A stretch of DNA of 64,000 bases, taken from contig NZ_JAERRF010000012.1 in NCBI RefSeq assembly GCF_016741875.1, forward strand, positions 62,001 to 126,000, given 5' to 3'. The position numbers and the translations under genes were made by a program. The notes beneath the pieces were generated by a model, which ran no database searches, was not told the DNA's origin, and saw only the letters and a program-made list of their open reading frames with translations. The stretch comes from Streptomyces coffeae (lineage in GTDB: Bacteria > Actinomycetota > Actinomycetes > Streptomycetales > Streptomycetaceae). This document shows, piece after piece, positions 42,074 to 50,085 of this stretch (positions are counted from its first letter, which is position 1; each line of letters begins with the position of its first letter).

Positions 42074-42982
42074 ATGAATGCCACCACCTGGAACGCCGAC
42101 CGCCCCTGGCGCGGCATCATGGTCGCCACCGCGCTTCCCCTGCGCGAGGACCTCTCCATCGACTACGACGCCTACGCCGAACACGTCCGCTGGCTCATCG
42201 ACAACGGCTGCGACGGGGTCGTACCCAACGGCTCCCTGGGCGAGTACCAGACGCTCACCGACGACGAGCGCGCCCGCGTGGTGCGCACCGCGGTCGAGGC
42301 CGCCGGAGACGGCGCGCGTGTGATGCCCGGGGTCTCCGCCTATGGCAGCGCGGACTCCCGTCGCCTGGCCGAACAGGCCGCCGAGGAAGGCTGCGGCAGC
42401 GTCCTGCTGCTCCCGCCGAATGCCTACCGCGCGGACGACCGCGCGGTGCGCGCCCACTTCGCGGAGGCCGCACGGGCGGGGCTGCCCGTCGTGGGCTACA
42501 ACAACCCCGCCGACACCAGGGTCGACCTCACTCCCGCGCTCCTCGCCAGGCTCCACGGCGACGGCAGCATCGTCGCCGTCAAGGAGTTCAGCGGCGATGT
42601 GCGCAGGGCCTACGAGATCGCCGAACTCGCCCCGGACCTCGACCTCCTGATCGGTGCGGACGACGTCCTGCTGGAGCTGGCCCTGGCCGGGGCGGTCGGC
42701 TGGATCGCCGGCTACCCGAACGCCTTCCCCGCCACCTGCGCCGAGCTGTACCACGCCGCGGTCGCCGGGGACCTCGGCACCGCACTGCCGCTCTACAGGT
42801 CGCTGCACTCGCTGCTGCGCTGGGACTCCAAGACCGAGTTCGTGCAGTCCATCAAGCTGTCCATGGATCTCGTCGGCCGCCGGGGCGGTCCCACCCGCCC
42901 GCCGCGCCTGCCGCTGCCCGCCGCGATCGAGACCGTGGTCCGCGCGGCGACCGAGAAGGCCGTCGCCGACGGCCACCACTGA
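42074..42982 (+). CDS. Pyrroline-4-hydroxy-2-carboxylate deaminase (DapA/NAL family)
   Basis: 302 residues from ATG 42074 behind AAGGAG. TIM-barrel of the dihydrodipicolinate synthase family with Schiff-base Lys170 (IVAVKEFSGD), Tyr142 (GYNNPADT) and NGSLGEYQTLT near the N-terminus, where the usual GTTGE is replaced, as in hydroxyproline-pathway members. It would convert pyrroline-4-hydroxy-2-carboxylate to 2-oxoglutarate semialdehyde plus ammonia. The neighbouring epimerase, dehydrogenase subunits and semialdehyde dehydrogenase make this function strongly preferred over lysine biosynthesis. Confidence 0.87.
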   Translation: MNATTWNADRPWRGIMVATALPLREDLSIDYDAYAEHVRWLIDNGCDGVVPNGSLGEYQTLTDDERARVVRTAVEAAGDGARVMPGVSAYGSADSRRLAEQAAEEGCGSVLLLPPNAYRADDRAVRAHFAEAARAGLPVVGYNNPADTRVDLTPALLARLHGDGSIVAVKEFSGDVRRAYEIAELAPDLDLLIGADDVLLELALAGAVGWIAGYPNAFPATCAELYHAAVAGDLGTALPLYRSLHSLLRWDSKTEFVQSIKLSMDLVGRRGGPTRPPRLPLPAAIETVVRAATEKAVADGHH

Positions 42983-43011
42983 CCGCAAGCGGGCTCAAGG
43001 AAGGGACGTTC

Positions 43012-44016
43012 GTGCGTACCCGTCATGTCTTTCACGCCGTCGACTCACACACCGAGGGCATGCCCACCCGGGTGATCACCGGAGGTGTCGGGGCGATCCC
43101 CGGCGCCACGATGGCCGAGCGCAGGCTCCACTTCATCGAGCACCTGGACCACCTGCGCACGCTCCTGATGTACGAGCCGCGTGGCCACGCCTCCATGAGC
43201 GGCGCGATCCTCCAGCCACCGACCCGTCCCGACGCCGATGTCGGAGTGCTGTACATCGAGGTGTCCGGGCTGCTGCCGATGTGCGGACACGGCACCATCG
43301 GGGTGGCCACCGTGCTCGTCGAGACCGGCATGGTCCCGGTCACCGAACCGGTCACCCCCATCCGCCTCGACACCCCGGCCGGGCTTGTCTCCGTCGACGT
43401 ACACGTCGAGAACGGAGCGGCGAAAGCGGTCACGCTCACCAACGTCCCCGCCTTCTGCGTCGGCCTCGAGCAAAAGGTGGACGTGCCAGGGTACGGGACG
43501 GTGCGCTACGACCTCGCCTTCGGCGGCAACTTCTACGCCTTCGTGGAACTGGACACACTGGGGCTGCCGTTCGACCGGTCCCGCAAGGACGAGCTGCTGG
43601 CGGCGGGGCTCGCCGTCATGGACGCGATCAACGCCTCCCCGGAGCGCCCCGTCCATCCGCGGCAGCCCGAGATCGCCGGGGTCAAGCATGTCTACCTCGC
43701 CGCGCCCGGCTCCGACGCGCACCGCTCACGCCACGCCATGGCCATCCACCCGGGCTGGTTCGACCGCTCCCCATGCGGCACCGGCACCTCCGCGCGTATG
43801 GCGCAGCTGCACGCCCGCGGGATGCTGCCGCTGCACCAGGACTTCGTCAACGAGTCCTTCATCGGCACCGAGTTCACCGGCCGTCTCGTGGCGGAGACCG
43901 AGGTCGGCGGGGTGCCCGCCGTCGTTCCGCGTATCACGGGACGTGCCTGGATCACCGGCACCGCCCAGTACTTCCTGGACCCGGACGACCCCTTCCCCGG
44001 AGGTTTCCTCCTGTGA
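43012..44016 (+). CDS. 4-hydroxyproline 2-epimerase (proline racemase family)
   Basis: 334 residues from GTG 43012 with AAGGAAGGG upstream. Both catalytic cysteines are present: Cys91 in MCGHGTIG and Cys255 in SPCGTGTSA; a Thr at the first position would mark a dehydratase instead, so this is an epimerase. It should interconvert trans-4-hydroxy-L-proline and cis-4-hydroxy-D-proline, the first catabolic step. It lies 29 bases after the deaminase gene and overlaps the dehydrogenase gene stop-start (GTGA). Confidence 0.9.
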   Translation: MRTRHVFHAVDSHTEGMPTRVITGGVGAIPGATMAERRLHFIEHLDHLRTLLMYEPRGHASMSGAILQPPTRPDADVGVLYIEVSGLLPMCGHGTIGVATVLVETGMVPVTEPVTPIRLDTPAGLVSVDVHVENGAAKAVTLTNVPAFCVGLEQKVDVPGYGTVRYDLAFGGNFYAFVELDTLGLPFDRSRKDELLAAGLAVMDAINASPERPVHPRQPEIAGVKHVYLAAPGSDAHRSRHAMAIHPGWFDRSPCGTGTSARMAQLHARGMLPLHQDFVNESFIGTEFTGRLVAETEVGGVPAVVPRITGRAWITGTAQYFLDPDDPFPGGFLL

Positions 44017-45416
44017 CCACCGCCCTTGCCCCGGTTGTCTCGCACAACCCGGCCGACCCCTCCGATGTCCTGGTGCGGGTCCGCCCCCCGGGGGCCTTCG
44101 CCGCCGTCGACGCCGTGGAGCGGGCCCGTGCCGCCCAGCCCCGCTGGCTCCTGAGCGGCGCCGCCGCTCGCTCGGCCGCGCTCGGCGCCGTCGCCGCCGC
44201 CATCGACTCCGGCGCGGATGAACTGGCGGCCCTCGCCGTACGCGAGGTGGGCAAGCCGCTCACCGAAGCACGCGCCGAAGTGGCCCGCACCGCCGCGATC
44301 TGGCGCTACTACGCCCAGGCCGCCTTCGGGTCCACCGGCGCGGTCCACGAGACGGCCGAGGGCGCCGGGTTGCTGCTGACCCGCCGCCGCCCGCACGGCG
44401 TCGCGGGCCTCATCACCCCGTGGAACTTCCCCTTCGCGATCCCCAGCTGGAAGGCGGCCCCGGCGCTCGCCACGGGCAACACCGTCGTGCTGAAACCGGC
44501 ACCGGAAGCCACCGCGTGCGCCCAGCGGCTGGCCGAGATCATCCACCGAGCCCTGCCCGCCGAGGCCCTCACCGTGCTGCCCGGCGGACCCGTCGAGGGC
44601 AACGCCGTCGTCTCCGCCGCCGATGTGGTCTCCTTCACCGGCTCCACGGCCGTGGGCCAGGTGGTCGTCCGCACCGCCACCGCACGGGGCATCCCCGTGC
44701 AGGCCGAGATGGGCGGGCTGAACGCGGCGATCGTCCTGCCCGACGCGGACATTCCCCGGGCCGCGGCGCACATCGCCGCCGCGATCGCCGGATACGCGGG
44801 GCAGAAGTGCACCGCCACCAGCCGGGTGATCGCGGTCGGCGCCGCTCTCGACCCGCTGCGCGAGGCCCTCGCCGAGGCCCTGCGAGCGCTCCCCGTGGGC
44901 GACCCCGCCGACCCCGCCACGGTGTGCGGACCGTTGATCGACGAGCGGGCCCGGGACCGGGTGACCCAGGCGGGGGAGGGCCTCTCCGTGGTCGCGGGCG
45001 CCGCCGCCCCCGAGCGGGCGGACGGCTGGTACGCGGCCCCGACCCTGGTCGAGAAGGTGCCACCCGGCCACCGGCTGCTGCGTGAGGAGGTCTTCGGACC
45101 GCTGGCGGCGCTGCTGCCCGCCGACGATCTGGCCCACGCCGTCCGGATCACCAACTCCGTCGCATACGGCCTGGTCACCTCGGTGCACACCACCTCGTTC
45201 GACACGGCACTGCACGGGCTCGACCACCTCGACACCGGCATGATCCGTGTCAACGCCCCGTCCACCGGGGTCGACTTCCATGTGCCCTTCGGCGGAGCCA
45301 AGGCATCCAGCGACGGTCCGCGCGAACAGGGACACGCCGCCCTGGCCTTCTACACCTCCGACCGCACCTACACACTGGCCCCCGCACACCCACCGGCACC
45401 TGCGAAAACAACGTGA
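44013..45416 (+). CDS. Aldehyde dehydrogenase, likely 2-oxoglutarate semialdehyde dehydrogenase
   Basis: 467 residues; GTG 44013 overlaps the epimerase stop. Catalytic Cys266 (GYAGQKCTATS) and Glu232 (AEMGGLNAAIV), and the NAD(P) region TPWNFPFAIPSWKAAPALATGNTVVLKPA, are intact. The position in the run points to oxidation of 2-oxoglutarate semialdehyde to 2-oxoglutarate, the last step of hydroxyproline breakdown. The GntR operator candidate spans its last codons. Confidence 0.9.
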   Translation: MTTALAPVVSHNPADPSDVLVRVRPPGAFAAVDAVERARAAQPRWLLSGAAARSAALGAVAAAIDSGADELAALAVREVGKPLTEARAEVARTAAIWRYYAQAAFGSTGAVHETAEGAGLLLTRRRPHGVAGLITPWNFPFAIPSWKAAPALATGNTVVLKPAPEATACAQRLAEIIHRALPAEALTVLPGGPVEGNAVVSAADVVSFTGSTAVGQVVVRTATARGIPVQAEMGGLNAAIVLPDADIPRAAAHIAAAIAGYAGQKCTATSRVIAVGAALDPLREALAEALRALPVGDPADPATVCGPLIDERARDRVTQAGEGLSVVAGAAAPERADGWYAAPTLVEKVPPGHRLLREEVFGPLAALLPADDLAHAVRITNSVAYGLVTSVHTTSFDTALHGLDHLDTGMIRVNAPSTGVDFHVPFGGAKASSDGPREQGHAALAFYTSDRTYTLAPAHPPAPAKTT

Positions 45417-45425
45417 CATTGTACG
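45412..45425. promoter_or_regulatory. GntR-type operator candidate upstream of gntR
   Basis: CGTGACATTGTACG, nearly identical to the site at 37428, across the stop codon of the dehydrogenase gene and 53 bases before the GntR start. Implies autoregulation. Confidence 0.55.
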
Positions 45426-45478
45426 CTGGTGATCCGCTCGGCCACGAGGGAACAGGTCACGAAGGGATCATCGCCACC

Positions 45479-46204
45479 ATGGGCCACCTCAAGCAGCGCA
45501 ACCTCATCACCACCAGGGAGCGGCTGCGCGACCAGGTCGCCCACGCCCTGCGGGCCGCGCTGATCTCCGGCGAACTGCACCCCGGCGAGGTGTACTCGGC
45601 GCCCGGTCTCGCGGAAGACTTCGGCATCTCCGCGACACCGGTGCGCGAGGCGATGCTCGACCTGGCCCGCGAGGGCCTCGTCGAGCCGGTCCGCAACAAG
45701 GGCTTCCGTATCACCGAGGTCAACGAACACGACCTCGACCAGTACACCGAGATCCGCACCCTGATCGAGGTCCCCATGATCGGCCGGATCACCCGCGAAG
45801 CCGCCCGCGAAGACCTGGAAGCGCTGCGCCCGGTGGCCGAGGAGATCGTGCACGCCGCTCGTGAGCACGACCTCATCGGCTATCTGGAGGCCGACCGCCG
45901 CTTCCACCTCTCCCTGCTCGCCCTCGCCGGCAACGACCGGCTCGTCGAGACCGTCGGCGACCTGCGCAAGCGTTCACGCCTGTACGGACTGACCGCGCTG
46001 GACGAGCGGGACCAGCTGATCCCGTCGGCCGAGGAGCACATCGAACTCCTCGACCTGATGGTGGCGGGTGACGCGGAGGGCGCCGAGAAGTGCATGGCCC
46101 GCCACCTCGGACATGTGCGCTCGCTGTGGGCCAAGGGCGCCCAGGAGCAGGAGAAGAAGCCCACCAAGCGGGTGGCCAGGAGGAGGCTGGGCGCGGCCCG
46201 CTGA
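45479..46204 (+). CDS. GntR-family regulator (FadR/FCD type)
   Basis: 241 residues from ATG 45479 (AAGGGA twelve bases upstream). Winged helix TTRERLRDQVAHALRAALISGELHPGEVYSAPGLAEDFGISATPVREAMLDLAREGLVEPVRNKGFRIT, then an all-helical FCD domain with metal-site residues (EADRRFHLSLLALAGN; SAEEHIELLDLM). It is the only regulator within the hydroxyproline run and has a copy of the module motif upstream; it probably represses importer, peptidase and catabolic genes until hydroxyproline or a derivative binds. A strong terminator follows. Confidence 0.9.
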   Translation: MGHLKQRNLITTRERLRDQVAHALRAALISGELHPGEVYSAPGLAEDFGISATPVREAMLDLAREGLVEPVRNKGFRITEVNEHDLDQYTEIRTLIEVPMIGRITREAAREDLEALRPVAEEIVHAAREHDLIGYLEADRRFHLSLLALAGNDRLVETVGDLRKRSRLYGLTALDERDQLIPSAEEHIELLDLMVAGDAEGAEKCMARHLGHVRSLWAKGAQEQEKKPTKRVARRRLGAAR

Positions 46205-46233
46205 GCCTGCTGGGGGGGAACATCGCCACGTGT

Positions 46234-46267
46234 GTGAGGGCGGGGTGCGGACGCACCCCGCCCTCAC
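46234..46267 (+). terminator. Terminator of the hydroxyproline/gntR operon
   Basis: Perfect 16-bp stem GTGAGGGCGGGGTGCG / CGCACCCCGCCCTCAC with a two-base centre, 29 bases after the GntR stop. Confidence 0.85.
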
Positions 46268-46280
46268 GCGTGCCCTTTCG

Positions 46281-46297
46281 CATAACGCGGGGTTATG
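46281..46297. promoter_or_regulatory. Small palindrome upstream of the peptidase gene
   Basis: CATAAC, five bases, GTTATG, just after the terminator and 139 bases ahead of the peptidase start at 46436. AT-rich arms in GC-rich DNA; candidate operator for an unknown regulator. Confidence 0.35.
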
Positions 46298-46435
46298 GCC
46301 AAGCGGGAGCTGCCGCGGGCGGATCGGGCCGTCACACACTGGGCGGTATCTCACACGCCACCTATCCCCCGGCACACCGCCGCCCGCCACTCACCTGCCC
46401 GCCGCCCCGGCCGCGCAGGTCCGGGAAAGAGCGCC

Positions 46436-47701
46436 ATGAACCCCGCATACGCGACCGTCGACCACTCCTTCACCGTCCCACTGGACCACGCGGACCCCAG
46501 CGGCCCCACCCTCCAGATCTTCGCCCGGGAAGTCGCCGACCCGGGCCGCGCCGATGACGACCTGCCCTGGCTGCTGTACCTGGAGGGCGGACCGGGCGGC
46601 AAGTCGCCCCGCCCGGTGGCCGGGTCGCCCGGCTGGCTGTCCCAGGCGCTGAAGACCCACCGCGTACTGCTCCTCGACCAGCGCGGCACCGGCCGCTCCA
46701 CCCCGGTCACCGCCAAGGCGGCCGCCCGGCTCGCGGATCCAGGCCGACTCGCCGCATATCTCGCCCACTTCAGAGCCGACTCGATCGTCGCGGACGCGGA
46801 GCTGATACGCCGCGAGCTGTGCGGCGAGCGGCCCTGGGAGACGCTCGGACAGAGCTACGGCGGTTTCCTCACCCTCACGTACCTCTCCCGGGCCCCCGAG
46901 GGGCTGACGGCATGCTACGTGGCCGGGGGACTGCCGGGGCTCACCGCCACCGCCGACGACGTGTACGCGCGCACCTATCCGCGCGTACGCGACCGCGTCC
47001 TGGAGTACTACGGCCGCTACCCGGACGACGCCACGTTGCTGCGTCGGGTCGCCGACCACCTCGCGACGGGCCATGTGCGCCTGCCGGACGGAGACCGCCT
47101 CACCGTCCGGCGGCTGCGCACCCTCGGCCTCGCCCTCGGCATGGGGGACGGATTCCAGCGTGTGCACTGGCTGCTCGACGAAGCCCTGGACGAACGCGGT
47201 GAGTTGACCGACACCTTCCTCCATCAGGTAATGGGGCTGACCGGGTTCACGGACAACCCGCTGTTCGCCGTGTTGCAGGAGACGTTGTACGGACAGGGGG
47301 CCGGGCCCACGGGCTGGGCGGCCTCCCACGCGCTCGCCGCCTTCCCCGAGTTCGCCGAGGACGCGGAGACACTTCTGCTCACCGGCGAAATGATCTACCC
47401 CTGGATGTTCGGGGACATCCGGACCCTGCGCCCCTTCGCGCGAGCCGCCGACCTCCTCGCCCGGCGGACCGACTGGCCGCCGCTGTACGACACCGGTCGG
47501 CTGGCGGCCAACGAGGTCCCGGTGGCGGCCGTCGTCTACCACGACGACATGTATGTGGACGCGGGCCTGTCGCTGCGTACCGCGCGCCAGGTCGGCGCCA
47601 CCCGCGTCTGGGTCACCAACGAGTGGGAGCACGACGGGCTCACCGCGTCCGGTGGCCGTGTCCTGGCCCGCCTCATGGACCTGGCCGCGGGACGTGCCTG
47701 A
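46436..47701 (+). CDS. Proline iminopeptidase-like alpha/beta hydrolase (S33)
   Basis: 421 residues from ATG 46436. Oxyanion region LLYLEGGPGGKSPRP, nucleophile Ser in LGQSYGGFLT, acid in YHDDMYVD and His in NEWEHDGL. The PIP family removes an N-terminal proline from peptides. No signal peptide, so cytoplasmic. Placed just after the hydroxyproline module, it would complement aminopeptidase P in degrading imported Pro-rich peptides, although it has its own promoter region and may be independent. Confidence 0.85.
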   Translation: MNPAYATVDHSFTVPLDHADPSGPTLQIFAREVADPGRADDDLPWLLYLEGGPGGKSPRPVAGSPGWLSQALKTHRVLLLDQRGTGRSTPVTAKAAARLADPGRLAAYLAHFRADSIVADAELIRRELCGERPWETLGQSYGGFLTLTYLSRAPEGLTACYVAGGLPGLTATADDVYARTYPRVRDRVLEYYGRYPDDATLLRRVADHLATGHVRLPDGDRLTVRRLRTLGLALGMGDGFQRVHWLLDEALDERGELTDTFLHQVMGLTGFTDNPLFAVLQETLYGQGAGPTGWAASHALAAFPEFAEDAETLLLTGEMIYPWMFGDIRTLRPFARAADLLARRTDWPPLYDTGRLAANEVPVAAVVYHDDMYVDAGLSLRTARQVGATRVWVTNEWEHDGLTASGGRVLARLMDLAAGRA

Positions 47702-47796
47702 CCGCGCGGTAGCTCCCTGACCGCACACCAACTCCCCGACCGCTGATGAGCGTCCCGACCCAAGTGTTGACCACGTGAAGCCGACGAAGGAGAGAC

Positions 47797-48987
47797 ATGC
47801 GTACCTTTCCGCTCCGCCCCCGCCCCCTGGCCGTTGCCGCCGTCCTCGCCACCTGCCTGACCACCACCGCGGCGACCGCACAGGAGCCGGCGGCCGATGC
47901 GCCGTCCACCGCGGCCGACTGCGCGCTGCCGGGCAGAACCGGCTGGACCGACGAGGGCCATGACACCGACCACGTCCAGTTCCAGCGCTCCACCGGCACC
48001 CACCGTGTGCTGACCCTGTTCGTGGACTTTCCCGACGCTCCGGCCACCGACTCCACCGATGCCTACGCCGCCCACCTGGCACCCGCCGCCGACTGGATGC
48101 GCACCGCCTCCTACGGCCGCTCGCGGCTCGACATCGCCACGCCGTACCGCCGGTGGGTCCGTATGCCGTCCACCGCCACGTCCTACGGTTTCGACCGGGG
48201 CATCACCTTCGAGGCCCACGAGCGCTACCTGCGCGACGCTGTGACGGCGGCCGACCCGTTCGTGGACTTCTCGCGCTACGACATGGTCTACATCGTCCCG
48301 GCCAAGGCGGCGCGCGCGATCTCCTTCTCCCCGACCTACCTCTACGATCCGGCCACCCCCGGTGTGACCGCCGACGGCTCGCGCGTGAAGTGGGCCGTCA
48401 CCTTCGGCCAGGACATGTGGCGCTGGGGCCACAAGGTCGCGGACCATGAGACCGGCCACACCTTCGGGCTGCCCGACCTGTACGCCTTCGACGGTGAGAC
48501 CCACCGCCATGTGAACGGCTGGGACCTCATGGGCGACATCGCCGGTCGCGCCCCGCAATACCTCGGCTGGCACTCCTGGAAACTCGGGTGGATAGGCGAC
48601 AGCCAGGTCGCCTGCCTCCCCGCGAGCGGCACCCGGACCGTGCGGCTCACACCGGTGGAGCGCCCCGGCGGCACCAAGATCGCCGTGATCCGCACCGGTG
48701 AGACGACGGCATATGTGGCGGAGTCCCGCAGGGCCGAGCTCAACGACCGCACGGCCTGTTCCACCGGGGTACTGATCTACAAGGTCGACTCCGCGACCCC
48801 GACCGGTGACGGCCCCGTCCGCATCATCAACGCCAACCCGGACACCACGCCGCCGAGCGGCTGCGGCCCCCTGGACATGGCCGCGCTCGCACCCGGCCAG
48901 TCCTTCACCGATCCGGCCACCGGTGTCCAGATCGCCGTCGGCACGGGCGATTCCTCCGGGGACACGGTGCGGCTCAGCACGCCGTAA
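47797..48987 (+). CDS. Secreted M6-like metalloprotease
   Basis: 396 residues; signal peptide MRTFPLRPRPLAVAAVLATCLTTTAATA. The zinc site is HETGHTFGLPD, the HExxHxxGxxD form of metzincins, followed by a Met-turn candidate GWDLMGD. The N-terminal region (HRVLTLFVDFPDAPATDS) is typical of the M6/immune-inhibitor-A-like group. Two Cys pairs are likely in the C-terminal domain. Probably degrades extracellular protein, and could be a source of peptides for the upstream importer, which is speculation. Confidence 0.87.
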   Translation: MRTFPLRPRPLAVAAVLATCLTTTAATAQEPAADAPSTAADCALPGRTGWTDEGHDTDHVQFQRSTGTHRVLTLFVDFPDAPATDSTDAYAAHLAPAADWMRTASYGRSRLDIATPYRRWVRMPSTATSYGFDRGITFEAHERYLRDAVTAADPFVDFSRYDMVYIVPAKAARAISFSPTYLYDPATPGVTADGSRVKWAVTFGQDMWRWGHKVADHETGHTFGLPDLYAFDGETHRHVNGWDLMGDIAGRAPQYLGWHSWKLGWIGDSQVACLPASGTRTVRLTPVERPGGTKIAVIRTGETTAYVAESRRAELNDRTACSTGVLIYKVDSATPTGDGPVRIINANPDTTPPSGCGPLDMAALAPGQSFTDPATGVQIAVGTGDSSGDTVRLSTP

Positions 48988-48994
48988 CGGACGG

Positions 48995-49951
48995 CTACCG
49001 AACCAGTTCGAACGACCTCATCCGGTCTTCGAGTCCAAAGACCGGAGTCACCAGCATCAGCTCGTCGGCCTGGGTCTCGGCCGCGATCCGTTGGAGTTGC
49101 TTGCTCACCACATCCGGTGTGCCATACGCCTGTTGGGCGCCGAACGCGTCCAGGGCCTGCTGTTCGCGGGTGCTGAACCGATGGCGCGCGGCCTCCTCGA
49201 CGCTCGGGAACGGAGCCTCGCTGCGCCCCTGCAACAGGTCCGCCTTCACGACGGCCATGGGCCGCGTCAGGTCGGCCGCTCGCTCCTCGGTGTCGGCGCA
49301 CACCGTCTCCACGCACACCAGAATGCGCGGTGCCGCAGACCACCGCGACGGCGTGAACCGGGCCCGATAGCGTCCGGCCGCACGCAGGGTGTTCTCCGGC
49401 CGGATGTGATGGGCGAGCGCGACCGGCAGGCCGAGCGCCGCGGCGAGCGATGCCCCCGCCTCGCTGGATACGAGCAGCCATGGCTCGGGCAACTCCCCGA
49501 ACTCCGCCTCGAGGAGGAGCTCCAACGTCTCCTCGACATCGCGCCGGTACTCGTCGTCGCTCGCCGGAGGCGCACCCCTGCGCAGTGCGCGGGCCGTGCC
49601 CTCATGGAACGTGCCGGGCCCACGACCGAGACCGAGGTCGACGCGTCCCGGGTGCAGTGCCGCCAGCGTGGTGAACTGCTCGGCGATGGTGACCGGTGCG
49701 TGGTTGGGCGCCATCACTCCACCCGAGCCCACCCGCAGATCCGTCGTCGCGGACGCGATGTGCGACGTCATGATCGGTGGCGGGAACGCCCCGATCGCCG
49801 GGGAGTGGTGGTGCTCGGCGAACCACAGCCGCTTGTAGCCGAGACTGTCGAGATGGGCGGCGGCCTGAGTGCAGTTGCGCAGGGCGTCCCCGGCCGAGGT
49901 GCCGGCTTCGACGATGGCGACTTCCAGGGCGGAGAGCGGCAGATCGATCAC
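48995..49951 (-). CDS. LLM-class flavin monooxygenase (MsnO8-like)
   Basis: 318 residues from GTG 49951; an ATG at 49993 would add 14 residues. The luciferase-like TIM barrel shows the usual LWFAEHHHSPAIGAFPPPIMTSHIASATTDLRVGSGGVMAPNHAPVTIAEQ near the N-terminus and HPGRVDLGLGRGPGT. The MsnO8 subgroup acts as uncharacterised FMN monooxygenases. It converges on the M6 protease gene with only seven bases between stops. Confidence 0.87.
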   Translation of the reverse strand: MIDLPLSALEVAIVEAGTSAGDALRNCTQAAAHLDSLGYKRLWFAEHHHSPAIGAFPPPIMTSHIASATTDLRVGSGGVMAPNHAPVTIAEQFTTLAALHPGRVDLGLGRGPGTFHEGTARALRRGAPPASDDEYRRDVEETLELLLEAEFGELPEPWLLVSSEAGASLAAALGLPVALAHHIRPENTLRAAGRYRARFTPSRWSAAPRILVCVETVCADTEERAADLTRPMAVVKADLLQGRSEAPFPSVEEAARHRFSTREQQALDAFGAQQAYGTPDVVSKQLQRIAAETQADELMLVTPVFGLEDRMRSFELVR

Positions 49952-50036
49952 ACCTGCCAGGATAGGCGAACGCCCTCGGTACGGCTGAGCCATGATGGCC
50001 GGCAGCGTTCACCCGTATCCGGCGTACTCCTGCCTG

Positions 50037-50057
50037 ACGTTCCGCGCGGCGGAACGT
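50037..50057. promoter_or_regulatory. Palindrome at the 5' end of the secreted hydrolase gene
   Basis: ACGTTCCGC, GCG, GCGGAACGT: 9-bp arms with a 3-base centre. It overlaps one possible GTG start (50056), which favours the downstream ATG at 50086 and suggests an operator. Confidence 0.45.
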
Positions 50058-50085
50058 GAACCCAAGGTTCCGCATCTTCCGGGAC

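Noticed and set aside
42074..42982. Dihydrodipicolinate synthase (dapA) for lysine synthesis
   Set aside because: The family is right, but context (epimerase, hydroxyproline dehydrogenase, semialdehyde dehydrogenase) and the altered GTTGE region favour the hydroxyproline deaminase.
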